A stretch of 35,450 bases of DNA from Nostoc sp. WHI (GCF_015714725.1 NZ_WBKM01000134.1:1-35450); one strand, 5' to 3'. Positions 15,108 to 23,341 are shown, counted from the stretch's first letter. Program-made: numbers and translations. Notes: generated by a model not told the origin, from the letters alone.

Positions 15108-15554
15108 TTAAGGTAAATATTTTTGCACTACAATCCAACCAGTAAGAGATACCCAGGCAAATCCTCCAAACAGAATAATATTTATGCTGATGTGTAAGGG
15201 TCTAGCCCAAGGTCGTCTGGCACTAATTTGCGTGGCACTGAAAGCGGACAGTAAAACTAATGCTACAACTATCAATCCAGCGATTAGGTGTGACGAGTGA
15301 CCTAAAGAACCAAAGTGTCCTAAAGTGCCAACAATGCCGACCGCTAGCAGTAGTAGCACTAAACCTACCATGCTGATGCCCATTATATAGTGGAGCGATC
15401 GCACCTCCTTATTTCCGCCTAGAAATGGGGTCTGCGAAGTTCTCGCCCGAAACATCCAAACGCCGGTGAATGCTAACACCAGATATGCCAGCAGGGACAA
15501 CCCCATCGACCAGGCGGCTATTTTCCACAACCAAAGAAATGAAGGAAGATTCAT
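15108..15554 (-). CDS. DUF4079 family membrane protein
   Basis: This 148-aa protein has four hydrophobic segments and conserved histidines (LHYIMG, LGHFGSLGHSSHLIAG, RPLHISIN), the pattern of DUF4079, a family of cyanobacterial and plastid membrane proteins resembling cytochrome b561-like bundles. I chose ATG 15554 (MNLPSFLWLWK). A longer frame to 15698 exists, but its extra 48 residues are a translation of heptamer repeats and look non-coding. The segment SARRPWARPLHI is a typical conserved block. Electron-transfer or haem binding is inferred from the family shape only. Confidence 0.82.
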   Translation of the reverse strand: MNLPSFLWLWKIAAWSMGLSLLAYLVLAFTGVWMFRARTSQTPFLGGNKEVRSLHYIMGISMVGLVLLLLAVGIVGTLGHFGSLGHSSHLIAGLIVVALVLLSAFSATQISARRPWARPLHISINIILFGGFAWVSLTGWIVVQKYLP

Positions 15555-15579
15555 AAGAATGATTGTAGCTGGAGAGTGA

Positions 15580-15662
15580 GTGCTGAGTAGTGAGTGCTGA
15601 GTCCTGAGTGCTGAATTGGGAATCTCACTTCTTGACTCGGAACTCGGAACTCGGAACTCGGA
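15580..15662. repeat. Heptamer repeat patch (ACTCGGA x4 and GAGTGCT-type units)
   Basis: Four exact ACTCGGA units occupy 15635-15662. Degenerate units of GTGCTGAGT type precede them. The patch sits upstream of the DUF4079 gene and explains the false N-terminal extension of its frame. Confidence 0.85.
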
Positions 15663-15686
15663 ACTGTTTTTGCCCAATGCCCTATA

Positions 15687-15725
15687 AATAATAAACAAAA
15701 AGGGTTGCTGAATTCAGCAACCCTT
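15687..15725 (-). terminator. Rho-independent terminator of the DUF1830 gene
   Basis: AAGGGTTGCTGAA and TTCAGCAACCCTT (15700-15725) form a perfect 13-bp palindromic stem. Reading the minus strand, it is followed by TTTTGTTTATTATT. It lies 23 bases past the stop codon of the minus-strand gene at 15749. Confidence 0.85.
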
Positions 15726-15748
15726 AAAATTGAGCCAAATTGTTTTTT

Positions 15749-16144
15749 TTAATCAATAGCTGCTAAACCAGCCACTTGTAAAGGTTTTGTAGTATCTCCG
15801 GTTTTTGTATTAATTTGCTGCACTATTGGTTTGGTATTAATAAGGTCTTTTTCAGCTAGTGAGTCTGTATCAAACTCGTAAATGCTGGGTTCATCGAGCA
15901 TCAGGCGATCGCACGGTATCTTATCGGATAAAATTGCACTTGCCATCATCCCTGTATGAATCTCCATTTGGCCTTTTCGCGGAGCTTCAAACACTAAACG
16001 TTGTCCAGGGAAAACAACCCTTTCAAAGTACCAATTAGAAATATTGCAGATGCGAGCTATCTGTATTTTGCTCGTGGCATTAATGTAGCAGCAAAGAATT
16101 TTCCCCGATTGCTCAGGTGGTAGAGGATCTAATATTTGAGCCAT
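15749..16144 (-). CDS. DUF1830 domain-containing protein
   Basis: This 131-aa protein has the DUF1830 core: ILCCYINATSKIQIARICNI, then NWYFERVVFPGQRLVFEAP and LEIHTG-like EIHTGMMASAIL. The family is essentially confined to cyanobacteria and has no proven function. The domain covers residues 15-90; the C-terminal 40 residues are polar and variable. There is no signal peptide or membrane segment. It ends at a strong terminator. The start ATG at 16144 is clear, and the 589-base gap to the radical SAM gene is divergent. Confidence 0.88.
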   Translation of the reverse strand: MAQILDPLPPEQSGKILCCYINATSKIQIARICNISNWYFERVVFPGQRLVFEAPRKGQMEIHTGMMASAILSDKIPCDRLMLDEPSIYEFDTDSLAEKDLINTKPIVQQINTKTGDTTKPLQVAGLAAID

Positions 16145-16733
16145 AACTGCTGAGGAGATTTACGCACAATTTTACATTACACTAGCCAAGCCTAACACCC
16201 ACTGATCCCCGATTGCTGTAACTGCGACTACCAACTCAACTCTTTGTAGATTATTTCTACCTAAATATATATCTGAGGTTATAAAAATTTTGTAAATATT
16301 TATGTGTTTGTAATTTTACACTAAATGTATGTGAATTCTTTTAGTTTTAATCTTTAGCAAAAAGGCTTTAACTTCCTGAAGGTAGATAATTACAGAGTAG
16401 GCATGGCGATGATCCCCTTGTCCTTAGCATAGTTCGGGAGTGTGTTTTTGTCTTTCATCTACCCAGGACTAATAGCCTGGGATCATCGCTTAATCAATAA
16501 ACTCAATGTTATCGTAAAGCTATATGAAAAATGTCCTCATAATGCTTCTCTTGATACCCTGGGTTTGATATGCAAAGCAACTTTATTGATTCCCACATCT
16601 GGGAACAAAAGTTTCGTACATATCAATAATCGGCTTCAATGTCAAGCCAGATTGTCAGAGATATTAAGAGCAGCCAAAACAAAAACCCGCTTTAAAACTG
16701 GAATTTATCTCGCTTTCCCCAAAGACTTGCAAG
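16145..16733. other. Divergent intergenic region, with long leader of the radical SAM gene
   Basis: AT-rich DNA (16250-16380) is followed by a structured stretch (16406-16489). A GTG-started 116-codon frame at 16442-16792 overlaps the next gene in another frame; it has no family character and I do not call it. Confidence 0.6.
16406..16489 (+). promoter_or_regulatory. Competing inverted repeats ahead of the radical SAM gene
   Basis: GCGATGATCCC (16406-16416) is perfectly complementary to GGGATCATCGC (16479-16489). A second hairpin, CCCAGG/CCTGGG (16462-16481), shares the GGG at 16479-16481, so the two pairings exclude each other. This layout resembles an attenuator or small riboregulator, about 245 bases before the start codon. 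No T-run follows directly. I could not match a cobalamin riboswitch. Confidence 0.4.
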
Positions 16734-18326
16734 ATGGAAGTCAAAACACCCATGATGGAAAATCGAATTCTTTACGTTCGCCTTCCTTGTAACCCTATCT
16801 TTCCCATTGGGGTTGTCTACCTGAGCGATCACGTCCATAAACAGTTTCCGAATATCGAACAGCGCATTTTTGATTTGGGAACAGTGCCACCTTTAGATTA
16901 CAATTCTGCCTTGGATCGCTCTATTGATGAATTTAAACCGACACTGCTAGTATTTTCTTGGCGGGATATTCAAATTTATGCCCCAGTTGGCGGACGCGGT
17001 GGTAATCCACTGCAAAACGCTTTTGAATTTTACTATGCTAAGAATCCTCTATTGAAACTACGCGGGGGATTTGGCGGTTTACGAATTTTTATTGCTTACT
17101 ATGTAGAGTTGTGGCAAAATCAGGGCTTAATCAAACGCGGTTTAAAGCGTGCCCAAAAATATAATGCTGATGCCCGTGTAGTTGTAGGTGGTGGTGCAGT
17201 CAGTGTATTTTATGAACAATTAGGTAAAAGCTTACCTCAAAGGACAATTATTTCTGTAGGTGAAGGGGAAACCCTGCTGGAAAAACTTTTAAATGGCAAA
17301 GATTTTCGAGATGAACGCTGTTACGTTGTGGGAGAAAATCAACCACGGAAACGGCTAATTCACGAACAACCCACCCCAATAGAAAAAACAGCTTGTAACT
17401 ACGACTATATCGAAAGCATCTGGCCAGAATTTAACTATTACCTGCAAGAGCAAGATTTTTATATAGGTGTACAAACTAAGCGTGGTTGTCCTCATAACTG
17501 TTGTTATTGCGTATACACTGTTGTCGAAGGGAAACAAGTACGCATCAACCCAGCAGATGAAGTAGTTGCTGAGATGCGCCAATTGTATAATCGCGGCATT
17601 CGCAACTTCTGGTTTACCGATGCCCAATTCATCCCAGCACGAAAATTTATCGACGATGCCATAGAACTATTGCAAAAAATCGTCGATTCTGGTATGACAG
17701 ACATCCACTGGGCAGCATATATCAGAGCCGACAATTTGACACCAGAGTTGTGCGACTTGATGGCGAAAACTGGGATGAACTATTTTGAAATAGGAATTAC
17801 CAGTGGTTCTCAAGAACTTGTGCGGAAAATGCGGATGGGCTACAATCTGCGAACCGTCTTGCAAAACTGCCGGGACTTGAAAGCGGCTGGTTTCAACGAC
17901 TTAGTTTCCGTCAACTACTCGTTTAACGTCATTGATGAACGCCCCGAAACCATCCGCCAAACTGTCGCCTACCACCGGGAACTAGAACGGATTTTTGGTG
18001 CTGATAAAGTCGAACCTGCTATTTTCTTTATTGGACTGCAACCCCATACTCATTTAGAAGAATACGCTTTTAAAGAAGGCATCCTCAAACCAGGGTATGA
18101 TCCAATGAGTTTGATGCCGTGGACAGCCAAAAAACTCCTCTGGAATCCCGAACCCCTTGGTTCATTCTTCGGTGAAGTCTGCTTGCAAGCTTGGCAACAA
18201 AACCCCAACGATTTCGGACGCGAAGTCATGAAAATCTTAGAAGAAAAGCTGGGTTGTGCCGACTTAGAAGCAGCACTTTCTGCACCAATAGAGACGAAAG
18301 AGAAACAGTTAGCAGGTGTATCCTAA
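16734..18326 (+). CDS. B12-binding-domain radical SAM protein
   Basis: This 530-aa protein has an N-terminal cobalamin-binding-like region (about 10-200, VYLSDHVHKQFPNIEQRIFDLG and VVVGGGAVSVF), then a radical SAM core. The [4Fe-4S] cluster motif is Cys252-x3-Cys256-x2-Cys259 in KRGCPHNCCYC. IRNFWFTDAQF and HWAAYIRADNLTPEL are core strands. Such enzymes use SAM and often methylcobalamin for methylation or rearrangement. A similar protein is widespread in cyanobacteria and, from memory, is sometimes labelled a photosystem II high-light acclimation radical SAM protein; I cannot confirm the substrate. ATG 16734 is used; ATG 16752 or 16755 are also possible. It stands alone on the plus strand with a structured leader. 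Confidence 0.88.
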   Translation: MEVKTPMMENRILYVRLPCNPIFPIGVVYLSDHVHKQFPNIEQRIFDLGTVPPLDYNSALDRSIDEFKPTLLVFSWRDIQIYAPVGGRGGNPLQNAFEFYYAKNPLLKLRGGFGGLRIFIAYYVELWQNQGLIKRGLKRAQKYNADARVVVGGGAVSVFYEQLGKSLPQRTIISVGEGETLLEKLLNGKDFRDERCYVVGENQPRKRLIHEQPTPIEKTACNYDYIESIWPEFNYYLQEQDFYIGVQTKRGCPHNCCYCVYTVVEGKQVRINPADEVVAEMRQLYNRGIRNFWFTDAQFIPARKFIDDAIELLQKIVDSGMTDIHWAAYIRADNLTPELCDLMAKTGMNYFEIGITSGSQELVRKMRMGYNLRTVLQNCRDLKAAGFNDLVSVNYSFNVIDERPETIRQTVAYHRELERIFGADKVEPAIFFIGLQPHTHLEEYAFKEGILKPGYDPMSLMPWTAKKLLWNPEPLGSFFGEVCLQAWQQNPNDFGREVMKILEEKLGCADLEAALSAPIETKEKQLAGVS

Positions 18327-18368
18327 AAAACACAATAATGTAGGGATATTCTAAATCCTGAATTTTCC

Positions 18369-18412
18369 TTCCTTCTGCGGTAGCCTACGGCAAGTCGCTG
18401 CGCGTCTACGTT
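18369..18412. repeat. Interspersed repeat (GGTAGCCTACGGCAAG family)
   Basis: CTTCTGCGGTAGCCTACGGC and the following GTCGCTGCGCGTCTACG belong to a dispersed Nostoc-type GC-rich repeat. It lies between two plus-strand genes. Confidence 0.65.
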
Positions 18413-18431
18413 TTCACAAAATCCCAAACCC

Positions 18432-19829
18432 ATGTTAGAAGGTTCAATCCTACAACAAATACAAACAGCTCATCGTCACAGCAGCAATCCAATTCGATTC
18501 GGTGTTTACTACAAAAATACCCTAGTTGCCCTGTGCCATGCTCTAGAAGACCACATCCTAGCAGAGGACGGTACACCCTTAGTAATCTCAGCGTTCCAAC
18601 AGGGTAAATGGTATCTGCAAGAAGCTCAACGATATGCAGATATCGCCCAGCACAGCGGCCAAATTGTCATTATGGCTGCTGCTGAATCTGGCTTTGCTGA
18701 ACATCCCACAAGTCTTTTACCCAATGTAGAATTAGTGGCATTAGATGCAATTGATCCAGTGGCGCAGGAGTGGCACTTAATTATTTTGTCATCAAATTAC
18801 ACAGCAATGGTAATTTGTCAAGAATTATCTGAGGCTGATTATGGCAGCACTGGAGTACCGACATCAGACTTAGAGCGTAAATTCTATGGCTTATGGACAT
18901 TTGAACCAGAGTTAGTACAAGAGACAGCAGAAATAGCGATCGCTCACATCAAAAAATACAACCCAGAACTGGCGAATAAACTCACAACTGATAAGCAACA
19001 AATTGTACCGTCAATGGCCAGATCCCAAAATTTAGGTGCAGTTGTCTCCCGTGTAGTAGATTACCTCCAGACTGGACAAGATAATTTATCCATACCAACA
19101 GCCCTTCAGCAACAAACGCTGGATCGTAACTTGGTTTCTAACGAAATCCAAGCCTTTTTGCGAATGGCGCAACTGATGGATATGGCAGATGTCAACAATC
19201 AAATGGCAGCTGCGGAAGTAGTAGTACTTGCTGAAGCGATCGCCCAGCTTTTGGATCTTCCCGCATGGCAGATTAAGAGGTTGCGGCTGGCGAGTTTGTT
19301 GCATCGCATAGATCCATTACAAAATGCAGAAAGTGTTCTCAGTGGCGGTATATCCACACGCTACCAAGAAGATGCCCCCAGTTGTCCCTTAACTTGTCCC
19401 TTAGTGCCAGGGGCGCAAGTATTGCGAACCATGCCACGACTGCGAGCAGTTGCCCAAATTATTACGCACCAAACCGAGTGGTGGAATGGCACGGGGGAAC
19501 CAGCAGGTTTAGCTGGAGATGAAATTCCCCTAGAGTCGAGAATTTTAGCATTATTGGCAGATTTTCAATGGCGCTTAAATCAGCGAAAATCGTCAAATCT
19601 AAGCCGGGAACAGATATTTACTCAAGCTTTAGATGAGTGCAAACAGCAACAATCTACCCGCTTTGACCCTAAACTTGTAGATACCCTAGCTTTATTAGTT
19701 ATGGGTTTACAACAGGGACTCGACTTACCCTTGATGACACCCAAAATCAGTGCCGGCATCTGGATACTTGATTCCCAATGGGATAGCCACAGCAAGATCA
19801 GTGAAGAGATTGGTAGTTACTTTACATGA
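18432..19829 (+). CDS. DICT sensory domain protein with degenerate HD-GYP-like domain
   Basis: This 465-aa cytoplasmic protein begins with a DICT-like domain (about 10-175, with SNPIRFGVYYKNTLVALCHALED and a final FYGLWTFEPELV). DICT domains are associated with light and cyclic-nucleotide signalling in cyanobacteria. The C-terminal half (about 230-455) looks like an HD-GYP-type phosphohydrolase fold that has lost its metal site: where HD is expected there is His291-Arg-Ile-Asp294, and the HHE.xDG.GYP region reads HQTEWWNGTGEPAGL from His346. So it is more likely a sensor or scaffold than a c-di-GMP phosphodiesterase. Its stop overlaps the pentapeptide-repeat gene start as ATGA, implying coupled translation. 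Confidence 0.85.
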   Translation: MLEGSILQQIQTAHRHSSNPIRFGVYYKNTLVALCHALEDHILAEDGTPLVISAFQQGKWYLQEAQRYADIAQHSGQIVIMAAAESGFAEHPTSLLPNVELVALDAIDPVAQEWHLIILSSNYTAMVICQELSEADYGSTGVPTSDLERKFYGLWTFEPELVQETAEIAIAHIKKYNPELANKLTTDKQQIVPSMARSQNLGAVVSRVVDYLQTGQDNLSIPTALQQQTLDRNLVSNEIQAFLRMAQLMDMADVNNQMAAAEVVVLAEAIAQLLDLPAWQIKRLRLASLLHRIDPLQNAESVLSGGISTRYQEDAPSCPLTCPLVPGAQVLRTMPRLRAVAQIITHQTEWWNGTGEPAGLAGDEIPLESRILALLADFQWRLNQRKSSNLSREQIFTQALDECKQQQSTRFDPKLVDTLALLVMGLQQGLDLPLMTPKISAGIWILDSQWDSHSKISEEIGSYFT

Positions 19830-20467
19830 ATATTGAAGCCATTAGATTAGGAAAACTCAAACAACTTCCAGGGGCAAATTTAGAAGACGAGGAACTCTCC
19901 CGCCTAGATTTAAACCGGATTAATCTTGCTGGTGCTACTCTTGTCGGCACTAATTTCGCTGGCTCTAAACTCGAAGGTGGGCATTTGGAGGGGGCAAATT
20001 TGATGGGAGCAAACCTCCAAGAAACTGACTTGCGGGCGAACCTCATGGGAGCAAATCTGATGCAAGCAGATTTAACGGGCGCTGACTTGCGGGGTAGTAA
20101 TTTACGCGGCGCTAACTTGATGGGAGCGAGACTCAGCGATGTGTCATTGGCGGGTGCTTTCGTGAGTGGTGCTAATTTGATGAACGTGAACTTGCAAGGC
20201 GTTGACTTGCGCGGTGCTGACTTGCGCGGTGCAAACCTGACTGGAGCAAATCTCAAAGGTGCAGATTTGAGCCGTGCTGATTTGCAAGGGGCTTTGTTGA
20301 GTGAAACAAACCTTGAAGAAGCTGACTTGCGGGGGGCGAATTTGGCAGGGGCGAATTTGACGGGAGCGAATTTACTCTGTGCAGAATTAGAAGGTGCAAA
20401 TTTGAGCGGCGTTAATTTGAATAAAGCGTGTGTAGTGGGGACAATTGTGGAGGCTGGTTTTGAATAG
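19826..20467 (+). CDS. Pentapeptide repeat protein
   Basis: This 213-aa protein is built of A(D/N)LXX pentapeptides from about residue 30 to 205 (ANLMGANLQ, ADLTGADLRGSNLRGANL), forming a right-handed quadrilateral beta-helix. A non-repeat cap of about 25 residues opens NIEAIRLGKLKQLPGANLEDEELS. One repeat is irregular: TDLRANLMGANL lacks residues, shifting the register once near residue 70. No enzymatic domain or signal peptide is visible. The family is abundant in cyanobacteria and mostly of unknown role. Start ATG 19826 overlaps the end of the DICT-protein gene by four bases, so the two products are probably made together. Confidence 0.93.
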   Translation: MNIEAIRLGKLKQLPGANLEDEELSRLDLNRINLAGATLVGTNFAGSKLEGGHLEGANLMGANLQETDLRANLMGANLMQADLTGADLRGSNLRGANLMGARLSDVSLAGAFVSGANLMNVNLQGVDLRGADLRGANLTGANLKGADLSRADLQGALLSETNLEEADLRGANLAGANLTGANLLCAELEGANLSGVNLNKACVVGTIVEAGFE

Positions 20468-20544
20468 GGTTAATTTATACAAACTGCAATGAATAAATAT
20501 ATTGATGCTATCTGCTAAATACTAAAGCACCCCAATGTATGCCT

Positions 20545-20949
20545 TCAAAGTAGCCAATTTTCTACACTTAAACCAGGTACGCGCTCAAATTCGCGGAGAT
20601 TTGCTGTAACAAGCGTCAGGTTAAGGGCTAGGGCATGGGCAGCAATCAATAAGTCATTGGGGCCGATAGGTCTTCCTGTTTGCTCTAGGTGTGTACGAAT
20701 TAGTGCATAGTGCTGATCCACGGGAGGCGATAGCGATAAAATAGGTAACACTTCAAGAATGCTCTCTAGTTGCTGAAGAAGACGGAGAGAGTCGCTTTTG
20801 GCTGCACCAAATCGCAGTTCACACACCACAATAATGCTGGTACAAATGCAGTTTTCCTCTACGGCTGCGAGTCGCTGAAACACCAAACCTTGAGGATGTC
20901 TTACCAAATCTGAAATGATGTTGGTGTCTAGCAGGTATTGATAGGTCAT
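20545..20949 (-). CDS. VapC-like PIN-domain ribonuclease toxin
   Basis: This 134-aa protein has the PIN-domain acidic site: Asp8 (LLDTNIISDL), Glu44 (VCELRFGAA) and Asp99 (GPNDLLIAAHA). In place of the fourth acidic position it has TANLREFERV, as in many VapC proteins where Asn or Glu fills in. VapC toxins cleave specific RNAs, often initiator tRNA. The likely antitoxin gene lies nine bases upstream on the same strand. Length is normal, so it appears intact. Start ATG 20949. Confidence 0.9.
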   Translation of the reverse strand: MTYQYLLDTNIISDLVRHPQGLVFQRLAAVEENCICTSIIVVCELRFGAAKSDSLRLLQQLESILEVLPILSLSPPVDQHYALIRTHLEQTGRPIGPNDLLIAAHALALNLTLVTANLREFERVPGLSVENWLL

Positions 20950-20958
20950 TGGCCAAGA

Positions 20959-21198
20959 TTAAAGCACAATATCATCGAGTGGCAGTAATCCTTCATCTAT
21001 ATTAGGAAAGTTTTCTGGAATGTCTTCCAAAGTGGCAAGCAGTGAAAGTAGAGAACCGGAAGAAATGGGTTCGATGATTAATCGATTACCTTCTTTGCGT
21101 AACAAAACTTCTGTGCTGGATAAAGCAAATTCATCAGGAATAGTTAGGACTTGATGTTGCCCATCTTGTAATAGGTAAACGTGGCATGAGTTTGGCAT
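20959..21198 (-). CDS. VapB-like (AbrB/SpoVT-fold) antitoxin
   Basis: This 79-aa protein precedes the VapC-like toxin gene by nine bases. Its N-terminal half (VYLLQDGQHQVLTIPDEF, then STEVLLRKEGNRLIIEPI) matches the swapped-hairpin AbrB/MazE-type DNA-binding domain of VapB antitoxins. The acidic C-terminus (ENFPNIDEGLLPLDDIVL) would wrap the toxin. I use ATG 21198 rather than the TTG one codon upstream, because AAGGAG lies at a proper distance. The operon probably represses itself. Confidence 0.87.
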   Translation of the reverse strand: MPNSCHVYLLQDGQHQVLTIPDEFALSSTEVLLRKEGNRLIIEPISSGSLLSLLATLEDIPENFPNIDEGLLPLDDIVL

Positions 21199-21363
21199 CA
21201 AGCAATCTCCTTAAAATTATAATTATTTTGCCGCAGTGTGTTGCTTTACAATATCATGTCAATTACTTAAGATTTTACTATCTGTTAGTGCTTGCAGTTT
21301 AAGTAGGTGAAAATTTGTGAGCCGAACTGTACCTAGTCGCAGTCCTTGTTAACGAATCAAAGC

Positions 21364-21564
21364 ATGACCGACGAAAGCCAATCAAACAATTCAGATGAAG
21401 AAGAGTTTGACCCGGTAACAGATTCAAGGGATTGGTCGGCAGCAGAAACAGAGTTAGCCTGTTTTGCGCTTGCCAGAAGCAAGGGTAAACGGTTGGTTAA
21501 AATCATCAACACCGAAAAACCACTCATGCCGATTATTTGTATTTTTGAGGACTACCCAGAATGA
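21364..21564 (+). CDS. Small acidic protein, unknown, first of a coupled pair
   Basis: This 66-aa protein starts at ATG 21364 (MTDESQSNNSDEEEFDP); a TTG at 21346 would add six residues. The first 28 residues are acidic and probably disordered. The rest (WSAAETELACFALARSKGKRL, then PLMPIICIFEDYPE) may form a helix and strands. The stop overlaps the next gene start as ATGA. I do not recognise a family. It is divergent from the VapB-like gene, 165 bases away. Confidence 0.6.
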   Translation: MTDESQSNNSDEEEFDPVTDSRDWSAAETELACFALARSKGKRLVKIINTEKPLMPIICIFEDYPE

Positions 21565-21803
21565 CACCCGTCGCCGCCCAAGTCTCAATCACCGCAATTA
21601 TTCCCATGTTGGCCGCGATCGCAGATCGCCAATGGGAACAGTTCAAAGAACTGGAGGCAAATTTTGTATCCCAGTATGGTGTAGAGGTATGGCAAGAGGT
21701 TTTTAATTTCCGTCTCAAGCCAGCACTGGATAAAGATTCTGACAGATGGCTACTGATTCAGTGGTGTGGTGAAGGAATTATCTCAGTCAAAAATGTAGCG
21801 TAG
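21561..21803 (+). CDS. Small protein, unknown, second of a coupled pair
   Basis: This 80-aa frame begins at ATG 21561 inside the last codons of the preceding gene (ATGA overlap). It reads TPVAAQVSITAIIPMLAAIADRQWEQF, a mildly hydrophobic helix, then FVSQYGVEVWQEVFNFRLKPALDKDSDRWLLIQWCGEG. The IADRQWEQFKELE stretch overlaps HIP1-type DNA (CGCGATCGC), common in this genome. No signal peptide or known domain is recognised. The tight coupling to the small acidic gene suggests the products work together. Confidence 0.65.
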   Translation: MTPVAAQVSITAIIPMLAAIADRQWEQFKELEANFVSQYGVEVWQEVFNFRLKPALDKDSDRWLLIQWCGEGIISVKNVA

Positions 21804-21873
21804 GTGCGATCGCAAATAGTTCTAATATTCTTTGCGATCGCTGCTGTTTAATGGTGTTAGATTGCGCCATTGT

Positions 21874-22341
21874 TTAATTAAAGACTTCTCCTAAGTGCGC
21901 TCTTAATGTATCGATACTACCCCACTGCTTCATCAAGTTTCGACTACACAACAATTTAGCTTTAGTGTCATACCAACCCCAGTTGGCTATCATTTTCTCC
22001 TTATCACGAGGAATACGGTTGACATCCTTGAAATCAGCAATCCAATGAACCTGAACGCATCGGAAAATATCCCATGTACCTGTATCCCAATCAAGCTTAT
22101 CTTTACTTCCCTCATTAACCAGTTCAACTACGTGCGTCAAGGAGCGCTCGTACTCACGTCGTTTTTGAGAAAGGATGATAAGAGATCCTTTTGGTAAGTT
22201 AAAGGCGTGAATATCTACACCTTTACCCTTTTTAAAGTTCAACTGAAAGTTAGCTCCAACAGGATGCGATTCATACGCCCAAGCTTTATTATCATTTATA
22301 TTATTGACATTTTTGATATATTCCAGACGACTGCAATCCAT
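21874..22341 (-). CDS. Unknown protein, possibly PUA/EVE-like fold
   Basis: This 155-aa protein is not recognised with confidence. It has VDIHAFNLPKGSLIILSQKRREYERSLTHVVELVN in the centre, then WDIFRCVQVHWIADFKDVNRIP and a C-terminal helical part. The alternation of 'LPKGSLIIL', 'THVVELV' and 'VQVHWI' strands is reminiscent of PUA-like/EVE domains, which bind modified bases in defence and RNA biology, but this is a weak impression. There is no signal peptide. Composition is Lys/Asn/Trp-rich and differs from neighbours, in line with an acquired gene. It lies convergent to the small coupled pair. Confidence 0.65.
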   Translation of the reverse strand: MDCSRLEYIKNVNNINDNKAWAYESHPVGANFQLNFKKGKGVDIHAFNLPKGSLIILSQKRREYERSLTHVVELVNEGSKDKLDWDTGTWDIFRCVQVHWIADFKDVNRIPRDKEKMIANWGWYDTKAKLLCSRNLMKQWGSIDTLRAHLGEVFN

Positions 22342-22481
22342 TATTTTTAATCCTAAATCTTTATTTGATGTTGAATCTCTAAAAGCCTTTTTGCTACACT
22401 CTGAAACTTTGCTTAAATAAAATATTGATGTAGTTCCTTTTTAGCCGATATTTTATTTTTCTACAAGTTCATTACCCATTT

Positions 22482-23306
22482 TTAATTCTTAACAGTTCGC
22501 CCCCGTATCCACAAAGCTAGTACACTCATTAACAACACCCCCATCACTCCTTGCAGGGGATTATTATTCACACCAGTTATCCAATCAGGAACTTGACCAG
22601 AATATTTCACTAATTCCCCAACATTAATAATGTAGTAGCCCCATACAAAACCGCCATGCAGACCAATTGGTAAACCCAAGCGTCCCCTCCGCCAACGCTT
22701 TCCCCATACCTGCGTTAACCCCAGCAGTACTAAAGCTGGAAATTGCGGCAGTGTATGAATAATTGCCTCCAATGGTTTAATAAAGTGCAATGTAGCAAAC
22801 GCTGTTGCATCTGTCCACAATGCCACACGCGGACTGTAATCTCGTTGTAATTCATCTAGCAACCAGCCTCGGAATAACAATTCCTCAGCAAAACCGATGC
22901 CCAAGCCAACAAGTAAACCTTCTAAAATTACTTTCAGCAAAAAAACTTTCGGTTGTTGCCACACCAGCCAGCCCAACAAATTTTCTAACCCAAAAAGGAT
23001 CAAAATATTAATTATCCCCATAGCCAAGCCACGCAGTAAATCCACACCGTTTTGCCGCGTGATTTCTAAGCCATAATGCCGCAGAATTTGCGGCCGCTGG
23101 TACACATATTTCCCCCATAGTCTCAGGAGAAAAATAAATACTGCATATAATAATACCAATGTCAATATACTTTCTAAGTTGGAGTCACGCACTAGTAAGT
23201 ATATTGGTGTAGCTAAGGGCAACCATAGCAACAATAAAGTAAAAATAAAATAACCCAGCCTAATAGGGGCAGGGCGTTCGGCTAAACGGACAAGGTTTTT
23301 TTTCAT
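22482..23306 (-). CDS. CPBP family intramembrane glutamic endopeptidase (Abi/CAAX-protease-like)
   Basis: This 274-aa protein has about seven to eight membrane segments and the CPBP active-site motifs: Glu141-Glu142-x3-Arg146 (FAEELLFRGWL), the Phe-x3-His motif ending His174 (FATLHF), and His217 (LHGGFVWGYY). The family cleaves within membranes, with roles in protein processing and, in some cyanobacteria, thylakoid-associated processes. The start ATG at 23306 is followed by a basic N-terminus (MKKNLVRLAERPAP). It is downstream of clpS on the same strand, but a heptamer array separates them by about 70 bases, so co-transcription is possible. Confidence 0.9.
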   Translation of the reverse strand: MKKNLVRLAERPAPIRLGYFIFTLLLLWLPLATPIYLLVRDSNLESILTLVLLYAVFIFLLRLWGKYVYQRPQILRHYGLEITRQNGVDLLRGLAMGIINILILFGLENLLGWLVWQQPKVFLLKVILEGLLVGLGIGFAEELLFRGWLLDELQRDYSPRVALWTDATAFATLHFIKPLEAIIHTLPQFPALVLLGLTQVWGKRWRRGRLGLPIGLHGGFVWGYYIINVGELVKYSGQVPDWITGVNNNPLQGVMGVLLMSVLALWIRGRTVKN

Positions 23307-23341
23307 ACTAAATAGGTCAAAATAATTCGTAATCGATATTT

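Noticed and set aside
16442..16792. 116-codon GTG frame overlapping the start of the radical SAM gene
   Set aside because: No recognised domain, overlaps 59 bases of a conserved gene in another frame, and its start lies inside a structured leader.
19822..20256. Long minus-strand frame opposite the pentapeptide-repeat gene
   Set aside because: It arises from the periodic ADLXX coding; its sequence (repeats of KLAPRKSAP type) is a mirror of the repeat and has no independent features.
22415..22458. AAATAAAATAT/ATATTTTATTT inverted repeat
   Set aside because: Perfect but only A and T in an AT-rich gap; likely by composition.
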